Below are positions 50,443-58,891 of a DNA stretch of 64,000 nt, piece after piece. The position numbers were made by a program, and so were the translations under genes. Every line of letters starts with the position of its first letter. Within the stretch, counting starts at the first letter, position 1. The notes beneath the pieces are model-generated. The model did not search any database, was not told the origin of the DNA, and was given only the letters and a program-made list of their open reading frames with translations. The stretch is from Amycolatopsis acidicola (GTDB taxonomy: Bacteria > Actinomycetota > Actinomycetes > Mycobacteriales > Pseudonocardiaceae). The stretch covers positions 62,001-126,000 of the forward strand of contig NZ_VMNW02000011.1 in assembly GCF_007713735.2 (NCBI RefSeq), given 5' to 3'.

Positions 50443-50823
50443 CGCCATATTGGCGCCTCCCGGCCATGTGTTGGCCCCTCCAGCCGCCATGCTGGCCCAT
50501 CCCAGGCGACGTGTTCGCCCACCCCGCCACCGTCTTGGGCCTTCACGCCACCATGTTCGCCTCGGCCACCGCCGTGTTTGCCCCTCCCGGCGGCGTGTTC
50601 GCCCCTCCCGGCCATGTATTGGCCCCTACCGCTGGCATGTTGGCCTACCCCGGCCACCGCTCCATTGCCGACCGTGGCCCGCGTTCCCCCGCACCAGCCA
50701 ACAAACACACCCCGGCAGCCAACACACCGACGCCACGAGCCAACACGCCCGCAGGGGCGGCCAACACGCCCACGGGGCCCGCCAACGCACGCGCGCGAGC
50801 GGCAAACACGCCCACCCCGGCCA
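50443..50823. repeat. 21-bp-periodic repeat array in two opposed blocks
   Basis: In the 573-base gap between tRNA-Arg and the ligase genes, a degenerate unit like CGCCATGTTSGCCCCTCCCGG recurs. Its TTSG-type core lies at 50450, 50471, 50492, 50514, 50535, 50556, 50577, 50598, 50619 and 50640 (steps of 21, one of 22). The inverse core CCAAC lies at 50698, 50719, 50740, 50761, 50782 and 50803 (every step exactly 21). The first block reads in one direction and the second in the other. All frames stay open because the unit lacks stops, but I see no gene. Bases 50261-50442 hold nothing recognised. Confidence 0.85.
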
Positions 50824-50833
50824 CCGCTGCGGC

Positions 50834-51811
50834 CTAGGGCTTCTTCGCCCTGCTCGGAGCCACCCGGGGCGGCTCGTTCGGCATTTTGGGGTAGACCGGC
50901 GGCCAAGGAGCGTCCATCAGGCCGTTTTCCATGTCGCGCCGCGACATTTCCAGTAACGGTTCGATCGACTGGGGCGGCGCGTCCGCCCAGGGATCACCGG
51001 ATTCGGCGACGCGGGCGGGCACCGTCGCGATGGTCAGCTCGGCAGGCACCACCGTGGCCAGCTCGTCCCAGCGGATCGGCGTGGACACCTGGGCGCCGAC
51101 TCGCGGCCGCACGCACCAGGCGCCGAAAACCGTTTTGTGCGGCGCATTCTGGTTGAAGTCCACGAACACGCGGCTGCCGCGCTCTTCCTTCCACCATTGC
51201 GCGGTGATCAACACGGGATGGCGTCGCTCGAGCTCACGCGCCAACGCGACCGCGGCCGCCCGGACCTGATAGCCGTCCCAATTCGGTTGCAGGGGAACAT
51301 AAATGTGCAAACCGCGAGAACCCGTCGTCTTCAGCAGCGCACGGATTCCCAGCTCCGCCAGCAACTCCCGGGTCAATGCCGCCGCCTCGCGCACCTGGTC
51401 GAACGTGACACCCGGCGAAGGATCGAGATCCACCCGCAGCTCGTCGGTGATCTCCGGCGTCGCCGCGTGCACGGGCCAGACGTGGAAGCCGATGCAGCCG
51501 AGGTTGACCGCCCAGACGATATGCGCCAGATCCGCCGCCACCAGCGCATCGCTCGTGGTGCCGTTGGGAGTGGCGACGACCGTCGTGGTCAGCCACGGCG
51601 GCGCCGATTTCGGCACCCGCTTCTGGAACCACGACTTGCCACTCGCCCCGTCGGGATACCGCTCCAGCAACAGCGGACGTCCGCCCAAAGTGGACAGCAG
51701 CGGGCCCGCGACGGCCTGGTAGTACCGGACGAGGTCGAGCTTGGTCTCCCCGCGCTGGCTGAAGTACACCTTCTCCGGATGCGAAACGGGCACGCCCTCG
51801 AGCTCGGTCAT
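50834..51811 (-). CDS. ligD: LigD-type DNA polymerase/primase domain protein
   Basis: Stand-alone archaeo-eukaryotic-primase-type polymerase of 325 residues from ATG (complement of 51809-51811). The catalytic acidic pair lies in DELRVDLDPSPG, with the active-site SRGLHIYVPL and VFVDFNQNAPHKTVFGAW. In bacterial non-homologous end joining this domain fills gaps before sealing and inserts ribonucleotides. It overlaps the ligase gene by four bases (ATGA). No phosphoesterase (PE) domain is present. A longer frame inside the ligase gene is rejected. Confidence 0.92.
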   Translation of the reverse strand: MTELEGVPVSHPEKVYFSQRGETKLDLVRYYQAVAGPLLSTLGGRPLLLERYPDGASGKSWFQKRVPKSAPPWLTTTVVATPNGTTSDALVAADLAHIVWAVNLGCIGFHVWPVHAATPEITDELRVDLDPSPGVTFDQVREAAALTRELLAELGIRALLKTTGSRGLHIYVPLQPNWDGYQVRAAAVALARELERRHPVLITAQWWKEERGSRVFVDFNQNAPHKTVFGAWCVRPRVGAQVSTPIRWDELATVVPAELTIATVPARVAESGDPWADAPPQSIEPLLEMSRRDMENGLMDAPWPPVYPKMPNEPPRVAPSRAKKP

Positions 51812-52887
51812 GACCGGGCGACCTCGGTGAACAGCGCCTTCAGTTCGGCGGGCGCGACTTCCTCCAGCTGGCCGTAGGTGCACGACTCCGGCTGTCTGTC
51901 GGGGCGGAACCGCACCAGCCGTGTGCCGTGCCGGAACCGCCCGCCCTGCACGTGCTCGTACCGCACCTCGGCCACCCACTCCGGCCGCAGCGCCTCCCAC
52001 GACAGGTCCTTGCCCGCGCTCCACCGGCTCTGCATCCCCGGCAACCGTCCGCCCGCCTCGGCCTGCACCTCCGCCCAGCGGCGCCAGGGATGGTGCTCGA
52101 GCGCGTTTTCCCGCAACGGCGCCAGCTCGTCGACCAGCTCCCGGCGCCGGGCCGCGGTGAAACTGCTCGCGACACCGACGTTGTGCAGCGTGCCCTCGTC
52201 GTCGTAAAGGCCGAGCAGCAGAGATCCGACGCCGACGCCGTCCTTGTGCCAGCGGAACCCGGCGACCACGCAGTCCGCCGTGCGCTCGTGCTTGATCTTC
52301 CACATCACGCGGCGGTCCTGTTCGTACGGCTGGTCCGCCGGTTTCGCCATCACGCCGTCGAAACCGGCGCCCTCGAACCGGTTGAACCAATCCTGCGCCA
52401 CGTCCGGGTCCTCGGTCATCGGCGTGAGGTGCACGCGGGCGAGCTCGCCGCCGACGATGCCCTCCAGCCGCCGCCGTCGCTCGGCGAACGGCTCGCCGGT
52501 GAGGTCCTCGTCGTCGAGCGCCAGCAGGTCGAAGACCACGAAACTGGCCGGCGTCTCGGCCGCGAGCTTGCGCACCCGCGACGCCGCGGGGTGCAGCCGC
52601 AGTTGCAGGCTGTCGAAATCCAGCCCCTGCTCGGTCACGATCACGATCTCGCCGTCGACCACGCACCGCGTCGGCAGCGACGCTTTCAGCAACTCGACGA
52701 GTTCCGGGAAATAACGGGTGAGCGGACGATCATTACGGGAACCGAGTTCGACCTCGTCGCCGTCGCGGAAAACGATGCAGCGGAACCCGTCCCATTTCGG
52801 TTCGTAGCGCAGTCCCGGCGCGCGCGGCAGCTCGTGCACTGCTTTGGACAGCATCGGTTTGACCGGCGGCGACACGGGCAGGTCCAC
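51808..52887 (-). CDS. ligC: ATP-dependent DNA ligase (LigD ligase domain / LigC type)
   Basis: A 359-residue ligase from GTG (complement of 52885-52887), giving DLPVSPPVKPMLSKAVHELP. The adenylated Lys lies in EPKWDGFRCIVF (motif I), followed by GEIVIV, SFVVFDLLALD, FDGVMAKPADQPYEQ (motif IV) and VMWKIKHERTADCVV (motif V). An OB-fold domain follows. Seals nicks and ends with ATP. With the polymerase protein it makes a split LigD; no ku gene is in the window. No clear ribosome-binding site at the chosen start, and translation from a more internal start (MLSKAV) is possible. Confidence 0.9.
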   Translation of the reverse strand: MDLPVSPPVKPMLSKAVHELPRAPGLRYEPKWDGFRCIVFRDGDEVELGSRNDRPLTRYFPELVELLKASLPTRCVVDGEIVIVTEQGLDFDSLQLRLHPAASRVRKLAAETPASFVVFDLLALDDEDLTGEPFAERRRRLEGIVGGELARVHLTPMTEDPDVAQDWFNRFEGAGFDGVMAKPADQPYEQDRRVMWKIKHERTADCVVAGFRWHKDGVGVGSLLLGLYDDEGTLHNVGVASSFTAARRRELVDELAPLRENALEHHPWRRWAEVQAEAGGRLPGMQSRWSAGKDLSWEALRPEWVAEVRYEHVQGGRFRHGTRLVRFRPDRQPESCTYGQLEEVAPAELKALFTEVARS

Positions 52888-53021
52888 GTAATCGATGCTA
52901 AGCCGCGGCCATCGGGAACGCGAGAAAAAACAATGTCCACCCGTCCGAGTGAAACCTACGTGTGGGAATTCGGGACGCGGGTAACCGCACGCCACGTGCC
53001 TGGCTGGGAAGGGAGAACACA

Positions 53022-53900
53022 GTGTCAACCACACATCTGGCCGCTGTCGACTTTGGACAAGGTCTCTCGAGCGCGTGGAGCTCGATAGCCAACTTCGTGC
53101 CGAAGTTCGTCGCGTTCCTCGTGATCATGGTGATCGGCTGGTTCATCGCCAAGGCCATCGCCAAGGTCGTCGGGGTGGTCCTGAACAAGGTGGGCTTCAA
53201 CCGGCTCGTCGAACGCGGTGGCATCAAGGACATGCTCGCCAAGAGCAAATACGACGCCACCGACATCATCGCCAAGATCGTCTACTACGCGATCCTGCTG
53301 ATCGCGCTGCAGCTGGCCTTCGGGGTGTTCGGCCCGAACCCGATCAGCACGATGCTGACGGCCATCGTGGCCTGGCTGCCGCGGGCGATCGTCGCGATCG
53401 TCATCGTGGTCGTCGCCGCCGCCATCGCCAACGCGGTGAAGGACATGGTCGGCAACATGCTCGGCGGCCTCTCCTACGGCAAGGTGCTGGCCACGATCGC
53501 CGCGGTCTTCATCTGGGGCCTCGGCATCATCGCCGCGCTGAACCAGATGGGTATCGGCACGACGGTCACGATGCCGGTGCTGGTCACCGTGCTCGCCACG
53601 GTCGGCGGGGTGATCATCGTCGGGATGGGCGGTGGCCTGATCAAGCCGATGCAGCAGCGCTGGGAGAAGTGGCTCGGCCGCGCGGAGAGCGAACTGCCCG
53701 CGTCCAAGGCGCAGAACCAGGCCTACCAGCGCGGACGTGAGGACGCGACGCGCGGCAGCGAACCGGAGACCGAGCAGCTGCGGATGCCGCACACCCCGAT
53801 GGGTGCCGGCGCCGAGGGCCAGGGCTCGATGGGCGGCGCCACCCGCCGTCCCGGCAGCGAAGGCCCCGGCCCGATGCCCCCGACGGGCGGCCAGGGATAG
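53022..53900 (+). CDS. Mechanosensitive-channel-like conserved TM-helix protein (CmpX type)
   Basis: A 292-residue membrane protein from GTG 53022 with GGGAGAAC upstream. About five membrane helices (FVAFLVIMVIGWFIAKAIA, VYYAILLIALQLAFGVF, AIVAIVIVVVAAAIANAV, LATIAAVFIWGLGIIAAL, VLVTVLATVGGVIIVGMG). A hydrophilic Gly/Pro-rich tail follows. The repeated IAKAIAKVVG and NAVKDMVGNML segments match the conserved TM helix of MscS-related CmpX proteins, which lack the MscS beta domain. It probably senses or relieves membrane tension. Divergent from the ligase pair. Confidence 0.8.
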   Translation: MSTTHLAAVDFGQGLSSAWSSIANFVPKFVAFLVIMVIGWFIAKAIAKVVGVVLNKVGFNRLVERGGIKDMLAKSKYDATDIIAKIVYYAILLIALQLAFGVFGPNPISTMLTAIVAWLPRAIVAIVIVVVAAAIANAVKDMVGNMLGGLSYGKVLATIAAVFIWGLGIIAALNQMGIGTTVTMPVLVTVLATVGGVIIVGMGGGLIKPMQQRWEKWLGRAESELPASKAQNQAYQRGREDATRGSEPETEQLRMPHTPMGAGAEGQGSMGGATRRPGSEGPGPMPPTGGQG

Positions 53901-53927
53901 GGAGCACGACCAGCCGAACGGGCACAG

Positions 53928-53960
53928 CGGCGACCGGCCTTCGGGCCGGTCGCCGTTTTC
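53928..53960 (+). terminator. Intrinsic terminator
   Basis: A perfect 12-bp stem (CGGCGACCGGCC / GGCCGGTCGCCG) with a TTCG loop is followed by TTTTCG on the plus strand. It lies 27 bases after the preceding stop, just before the convergent hypothetical gene. Confidence 0.9.
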
Positions 53961-53964
53961 GTGG

Positions 53965-54348
53965 TCAGGCCGGGACGAGGCCCGCCCGGTAACCGGGCTC
54001 GTCGAACCGCTCGGCCAGTGAACAGACCGCGAGCAGGCGCGCGGTGAACCAGTCCGCGTCGGCCCAGCCCCAGAGATCGGCCGGCGCGTCGAACCCCCAG
54101 CCCTGTTCCTTCGCCTGGTCGATCAGGCCGCGGGCGTAGCCGGCGAGCAGGATCGCCCCGGCCACCGCGCCCGAGCCCTCGACGCCGAAGGTCACGATGT
54201 CGCGGACGGCGGCCGAGTGCTGGTCGATCGCCGCGGTCAGTCCGGGCACCGCGGCGGCGGCGAGCAGCCCCGCGCCGAGTTGCGCCCGGAGGCCGGCCAG
54301 GGTCTTGCGCGCAGCGGATTCCACCCACAGGGCCGGCAAGCTCACCAT
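53965..54348 (-). CDS. Hypothetical protein (127 aa)
   Basis: A 127-residue protein from ATG (complement of 54346-54348), mostly helical and Ala/Leu-rich. It has a weakly hydrophobic stretch (LGAGLLAAAAVPGLTAA) and a Trp-rich segment (EQGWGFDAPADLWGWADADW). It has no signal peptide, and I do not recognise a family. GTG three bases downstream is an alternative start. The longer frame upstream reads through the promoter region of the divergent MscS gene and is rejected. Confidence 0.65.
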   Translation of the reverse strand: MVSLPALWVESAARKTLAGLRAQLGAGLLAAAAVPGLTAAIDQHSAAVRDIVTFGVEGSGAVAGAILLAGYARGLIDQAKEQGWGFDAPADLWGWADADWFTARLLAVCSLAERFDEPGYRAGLVPA

Positions 54349-54550
54349 GTTCGCCACGGTAGCTGTTCGCGCGCTGCGAACAGAGCGGATGTGACGTAAG
54401 ATTCTCCGCTTTTCCGCACATTCGCGCTGGTCAGCACCGGTGCGTGCACGACTGCTCACGCGCTGTCCGGCGACGGGGAACACAGATTGACGCTTCGCCC
54501 GACCGGGTAGCCGTCCTCCCGGTGATCGACGATCCGGAGGTGGTTCAGTC

Positions 54551-55426
54551 TTGTCAACTGTCGCGTTAGGACAGTCCGGGTGGATGTCCACGGTACTCAC
54601 ACCCTTGATCAACATCGTGGCCATCGTGGTGGTGGCCGTGCTGCTGCGCTGGCTGGTGCACCGGCTGATCAGCCGGATGACCACGGGACTCGGCTCCGGC
54701 AGGCTCCCCTCGATCCTGCGGCCGAGCCGGGCAGGCGGGTCCGCGGCCTCGGAAAGACGGGTGCAGCGAGCACGCACGGTGGGCTCGCTGCTGCGTTCGG
54801 TGGCCACGTTCCTGATCTACGGCATCGCGTTCATCCTGGTGCTGAGCAAACTCGGGATCAACATCGCGCCGATCCTCGCCTCCGCCGGGGTGGTCGGGGT
54901 CGCCGTCGGGTTCGGCGCGCAGAACCTCGTCAAGGACTTCCTGTCCGGGATCTTCATGATGCTCGAGGACCAGTACGGCGTCGGGGACGTCGTCGACCTC
55001 GGGGACGCGGCCGGGACCGTGGAGATGGTGGGGCTGCGGATCACCACGGTGCGCGACGTGAGCGGCACCGTCTGGTACGTCCGCAACGGCACGATCAGCG
55101 CCGTGGGCAACTCGACCCAGCGGTTCGGCGTCGCGGTGGTGGACATCCCGATCGGCTACGGCGCGGACGTGGACCGGGCGATCGAGATCGCCGGGCAGGC
55201 CGCCCACGAGACCGTCGAACGCTCGCCGATCGCCGAGGACGTGCTCGGCGACGTGGAGATCCTGGGGGCACAGGACCTCACCCAGGCGGCGATCACCCTC
55301 CGGCTCACGGTGACCACGAGGCCCGGCAGGCAGTGGGCCGTCCGCCGCGCGCTGACCGCGGACGTGAAGATGGCGCTGGACACCGCGGGCATCGCCGCGC
55401 CGCTGACGGCCTACCCGTCGAACTGA
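54551..55426 (+). CDS. MscS-family mechanosensitive ion channel (TTG start)
   Basis: A 291-residue small-conductance channel: two to three membrane helices (LTPLINIVAIVVVAVLLRWL, LLRSVATFLIYGIAFILVL). The pore-lining helix reads ILASAGVVGVAVGFGAQNL with the Gly/Ala pattern of MscS TM3, then the beta domain (YGVGDVVDLGDAAGTVEMVG) and C-terminal domain. It opens under hypo-osmotic shock. TTG 54551 has GGAGG 11 bases upstream; ATG 54584 is an alternative that still keeps the first helix. Confidence 0.88.
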   Translation: MSTVALGQSGWMSTVLTPLINIVAIVVVAVLLRWLVHRLISRMTTGLGSGRLPSILRPSRAGGSAASERRVQRARTVGSLLRSVATFLIYGIAFILVLSKLGINIAPILASAGVVGVAVGFGAQNLVKDFLSGIFMMLEDQYGVGDVVDLGDAAGTVEMVGLRITTVRDVSGTVWYVRNGTISAVGNSTQRFGVAVVDIPIGYGADVDRAIEIAGQAAHETVERSPIAEDVLGDVEILGAQDLTQAAITLRLTVTTRPGRQWAVRRALTADVKMALDTAGIAAPLTAYPSN

Positions 55427-55429
55427 CCG

Positions 55430-55831
55430 ATGACTTCCGGCCCCGCGGCCGGTCTGCCTGACATGACTCGAATCTCGCAGATCCGCACCATCGGCATTCC
55501 GGTCCGGGACCAGGACCGCGCGGTGGAGTTCTACGTCGGCACGCTCGGCTTCGAAAAGCGAATGGACGTGTCCTACGGGCAGCGCTGGGTGGAGGTGGCG
55601 CCGGCAGGCTCCACGACGACGATCGCACTGGTGCGGAGCGACTCCCCCGGCGTGGACACCGGTATCCGGCTGACCACCGCGGACGCGGCGGCCGACCACG
55701 CCGGACTCCGCGAGCACGGCGTGGACGTCGACGCGGAAATCCTGCGCTGGCAGGGCGTTCCGCCGATGTTCTCCCTGCGCGACCCCGACGGGAACCGGCT
55801 GCTCCTCGTCGAGGCTACGAACCGGACCTGA
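55430..55831 (+). CDS. VOC/glyoxalase-fold protein
   Basis: A 133-residue single-domain vicinal-oxygen-chelate protein: ISQIRTIGIPVRDQDRAVEF, WVEVAPAGSTTTIALVRSD and the closing motif FSLRDPDGNRLLLVEA. A dimer would form the metal site, which uses Glu in RWVEV and LLLVE. Substrate unknown; such proteins include antibiotic-binding and dioxygenase-like members. ATG 55430 follows the MscS stop by three bases; ATG 55463 matches the usual family N-terminus better and may be the real start. Confidence 0.82.
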   Translation: MTSGPAAGLPDMTRISQIRTIGIPVRDQDRAVEFYVGTLGFEKRMDVSYGQRWVEVAPAGSTTTIALVRSDSPGVDTGIRLTTADAAADHAGLREHGVDVDAEILRWQGVPPMFSLRDPDGNRLLLVEATNRT

Positions 55832-55937
55832 CGCCCTCGGCGTCGGCCGGGACCGGGTTCACCTCCGCCTGGTAATCCTCGGCAGCGATCCGCGCTGCCT
55901 GCAGTACCGAATCGAAAACCGGGGTCGGTTCCTCCAT
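55815..55937 (-). CDS. Small acidic protein (40 aa)
   Basis: Short reading frame from ATG (complement of 55935-55937) with GAGGGGGC just upstream. The product begins MEEPTPVFDSVLQAARIAAED and continues YQAEVNPVPADAEGVRSGS. It overlaps the last 17 bases of the convergent VOC gene. No signal peptide, no cysteines and no family recognised. It might be a true small protein or a peptide precursor, but nothing nearby looks like a maturation enzyme. Confidence 0.4.
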   Translation of the reverse strand: MEEPTPVFDSVLQAARIAAEDYQAEVNPVPADAEGVRSGS

Positions 55938-55972
55938 AGCAGCCCCCTCACGAACTCCCATATGTGAATTGT

Positions 55973-56923
55973 TCACCGCATGCCGGATTCCCGCACGCCG
56001 GGGGGAGCATTTGTGCCGAGCCGCCGTCCGACCCCGGGACAAACGGAGCGCACGGTGTCCAGAAATGCGCCGAGTACGGGCGAGGAGTCACCGGCGCGGA
56101 AGGAAAGGACGAGGTCAGGGAGCCAGGTTCGCGGGCTCACCTCGCACACCCAGGTGTCCGGGCGGGCGGCCGCACGCAGGCACGCCGGGCCGAGGCCGAC
56201 ACCGATCCCGCACGCGGCGAGGCCGATGATCGTGTGCACGTCACGCGCTTCGGTGGCCGTGTCCAGCGACCGGGTGTCGAATACCTCACGCAGCCCGCTC
56301 AGCACTGTGGGTTCTTCACCCACTGATGCGATGATCAGGCGCTGTTCGCGCAACTGCTCCAGCCGCACACGTGCTTGTCCCGCATAGGGATGCGCCGTAC
56401 CGACCACCGCGACCAGCTGGTCCCGGCCGACCGTGACGGACACCAGTCCTTCGGCACCGGCGCCGCGCGGCGCTCCCCTGCCGACCGCCACGTCGAGCTC
56501 GCCCCCGATCAGCGCCGCAGCGCTTTGCGCGGTGGACATTTCGTGCAGGCCGAGCCGGACCCCGGGGTGCCCGGCACCGAACCGGCCGAGCACCGAGGGC
56601 AGCAGTTCGAGCAGCGCCGAACCGATGAAACCCAGTCGCAGCCTGCCTGTCTCGCCTCGCGCGGCACGGCCGGCGTCCACCGCGGCCGCCGACATCTCGC
56701 ACAACGCCTTGCGCGCCCGGACGAGGAAGGCCTCACCCGCCGCCGTCGGGAACACGCCGTTCGGGGTGCGATCGAACAGTTTCGCGCCGATTTCCCGTTC
56801 CAGCGCGGCGATCTGCTTCGACAACGGCGGCTGCGCGATGCCGACCGACGTGGCCGCGCGGCCGAAGTGCTGGTGCTCGGCGAGCGCGAGCGCATAACGC
56901 AGATGCCTGGCGTCCATATCCAC
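55973..56923 (-). CDS. LysR-family transcriptional regulator
   Basis: A 316-residue LysR-type regulator. The N-terminal winged helix is HLRYALALAEHQHFGRAATS, VGIAQPPLSKQIAALEREIG, then AKLFDRTPNGV. The effector-binding domain follows (RLRLGFIGSALLELLPSVL onward). Starts at GTG 56923 or ATG 56917. It diverges from an alpha/beta hydrolase gene across about 70 bases containing palindromes centred near 56923 and 56939. It likely controls the hydrolase and itself in response to an unknown small molecule. Confidence 0.92.
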   Translation of the reverse strand: MDMDARHLRYALALAEHQHFGRAATSVGIAQPPLSKQIAALEREIGAKLFDRTPNGVFPTAAGEAFLVRARKALCEMSAAAVDAGRAARGETGRLRLGFIGSALLELLPSVLGRFGAGHPGVRLGLHEMSTAQSAAALIGGELDVAVGRGAPRGAGAEGLVSVTVGRDQLVAVVGTAHPYAGQARVRLEQLREQRLIIASVGEEPTVLSGLREVFDTRSLDTATEARDVHTIIGLAACGIGVGLGPACLRAAARPDTWVCEVSPRTWLPDLVLSFRAGDSSPVLGAFLDTVRSVCPGVGRRLGTNAPPGVRESGMR

Positions 56924-56930
56924 TGGATAT
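56916..56930. promoter_or_regulatory. LysR-type operator candidate
   Basis: ATATCCACTGGATAT is a perfect 7+1+7 palindrome overlapping the LysR start codons. GATATCAC further on pairs with GTGAGATATC downstream to 56955, giving a second dyad. This pattern of AT-rich dyads between divergent genes is typical of autoregulated LysR loci. Confidence 0.55.
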
Positions 56931-56992
56931 CACGGATGCCTTTGTGAGATATCGGAGTGGATGGCCTTGGCGTGGCCCGCGAGGTTGGTGCC

Positions 56993-57688
56993 ATGACCAC
57001 TTTGCACGTCGAGGAATGGGGCACCGGCGGACGGACGGCGGTGCTGCTGCACGGCTTGTCCGGCGGCGCGCGTTCCTGGGCCGCGATCGCGGAAGAGCTG
57101 GTGCGGCGCGGTTACCGGGTGCTCGCGCCGGAGCTCACCGGGCACGGCCGCAGTCCGCGCGCGAGCTACAGCCGTGAGCGCTGGGCCGACGATCTGCTGG
57201 AAAACCTTCCCGCCGCACCGGAACTGGCGATCGGGCACTCACTCGGTGGGGTGCTGCTGGCGATGATCGCCGACCGGCTGCGCCCGGCTCGTGCCGTCTA
57301 CGAGGATCCGGCGTGGTATCCGTGGGCGGGGCCGTCCTACGGCGAGACACAGCCGGGAATCCGTGCCATGAAAGCGCTTGCCGAGACCGACCTGCGCGCG
57401 GCGAATCCGCGCTGGAGCGAGGCCGGGCTCGCGGCGAGGCTGGCGGAGCTTCGCGAGTGGGACCCGGAAACCACTCGGATGGCTTACCTGGAAACCGCTT
57501 ACGTCCCGGTGTTCCCGGTGGTGCCGTCCTTGCTGGTACTGGCCGACCCGAGCCCGGTGCTCGCGCCCGCGATCGCGGAACACTTCGCCGACGTCGGGTT
57601 CGAGAGCCGCGTAGTGGCGGGCGCCGGGCACTTCGTCCATCTCGACGCGCACCCGGGTTTCGTCGCCGCGCTCGACGGCTGGGCGTGA
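56993..57688 (+). CDS. Alpha/beta hydrolase
   Basis: A 231-residue hydrolase from ATG 56993, with GAGG upstream. The oxyanion loop is LLHGLSGGARSW, the nucleophile elbow is GHSLGG, Asp lies near LVLADPSPV and the catalytic His is in GAGHFVHLDAHP. Substrate unknown. Divergent from the LysR gene and probably its target. Its TGA overlaps the GTG of the MFS pseudogene (GTGA). An ATG at 56957 in frame lacks a ribosome-binding site. Confidence 0.88.
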   Translation: MTTLHVEEWGTGGRTAVLLHGLSGGARSWAAIAEELVRRGYRVLAPELTGHGRSPRASYSRERWADDLLENLPAAPELAIGHSLGGVLLAMIADRLRPARAVYEDPAWYPWAGPSYGETQPGIRAMKALAETDLRAANPRWSEAGLAARLAELREWDPETTRMAYLETAYVPVFPVVPSLLVLADPSPVLAPAIAEHFADVGFESRVVAGAGHFVHLDAHPGFVAALDGWA

Positions 57689-58891
57689 CCGTCCTGCCGG
57701 TCGTCCTGACCGCGACTTTCATGCAGCTCCTCGACGTGACGATCGCGCAGGTGGCGATCCCGTCGATCCGGGCCGGGCTGCACGCCGGGCCCGGAACGCT
57801 GCAGCTGGTGCTCGCCGGGTACACCCTCGCCTACGCCTGTCTGCTGATCACCGCGGCGAGGCTGGGTGACCGGTTCGGTTACCGGCGGTTGTTCGTACTC
57901 GGCCTGGTGGTGTTCACCCTGGCGTCCGCTGCCTGCGCCGCCGCGCCGACGGCGTCGGTGCTCGTGGCGGCCAGGGTGGTCCAGGGCGCGGGCAGCGGGC
58001 TGATGGCGCCTCAGGTGTTCTCGATCATCCAGACCGCGCTGCCCGCGTCGCAGCGCCCGCGCGCGTTGAGTTTCCTGGGCGCCACAATGGGAATCGCGTC
58101 GCTGTCCGGGCCGGTGCTCGGGGCACTGCTGCTCGGGCTCGGCGGCTGGCGGCTGTTGTTCCTGGTCAACGTGCCGGTCAGCCTGCTGGCGCTCGCGGGC
58201 GCCGGCAGGCTGCCGAAGACGAGGCCCCCCAGCGCGCCCAAGGTGGACGCGCCCGGCGCGGCGCTCGCGATGGCCGGACTCGGCCTGCTGGTGTTCCCAC
58301 TCTCCGTAGGCCGCGAACTCCACTGGCCATTGTGGACATTCGGTTGCTTCGCCGCGGCCGTCGTGCTGTTGCTCCTTTTCGCACGCTCGCAGGCGCGTGG
58401 CCGTGAACCACTCCTGCACCCGAGCGTCCTGCGCGACCGTCGCCCCGTTCGCGGCGGCCGCGATCCTCGGCAGCCGCATCGCGCCACCGATCGCCCGCAG
58501 GTTCGGATTCCGGCTCCTGACCGCCGCGGCCGCCACGCTCGCCCTGGTCACGGCTGTCTTGGCCTGGCGCGACACAGTGTTGACACCGCTGCTGGCCCTC
58601 GGCGGCGCGGCGTTCGGCCTGTTCACCGCCTCGGTCTTTTCCCTGGTACTGGCCGAAGTGCACCCTGACGCGACCGGCTCGGCGTCGGGTCTCCTTCCCA
58701 CGGCGCAACAACTCGGCGGCTCCCTCGGAATCACCTTCGCCGGACTAATTTTCGCCGACGGATATTTCGGCGGCGCGATGGTGTACGAGGCCGCCGTTTT
58801 CCTTTTCACGTCGGGCCTTTGTGCCCTTGCCTCGCGCGCCGGGGCACGCGGAGCATCGGGCACGAGAGCCGAGTCCAGGGACTTCGGATGA
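57685..58891 (+). pseudogene. Broken MFS drug-efflux transporter
   Basis: The first reading frame (GTG 57685) encodes the N-terminal half of a DHA2/EmrB-like exporter: LLDVTIAQVAIPSIR, ARLGDRFGYRRLFVLGLVVF, VQGAGSGLMAPQV and GPVLGALLLGLGGWR. It goes on to HPSVLRDR near 58440 and then turns to nonsense. The C-terminal half resumes in the next frame with VAPFAAAAILGSRIAPPIAR and GGSLGITFAGLIFADGYF. The segment that should link them (about helices 7-8) is missing, so an internal deletion with frameshift is clear. Its end overlaps the next gene's ATG. Confidence 0.85.

Noticed and set aside
50443-50823. CRISPR array
   Set aside because: Repeats are degenerate and contiguous with no unique spacers, and no cas gene is in the window.
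50397-50906. Coding heptad-repeat protein through the 21-bp array (several frames on both strands open)
   Set aside because: Every frame stays open because the unit has no stop, none has a start with a ribosome-binding site, one step is 22 bases, and the blocks invert midway.
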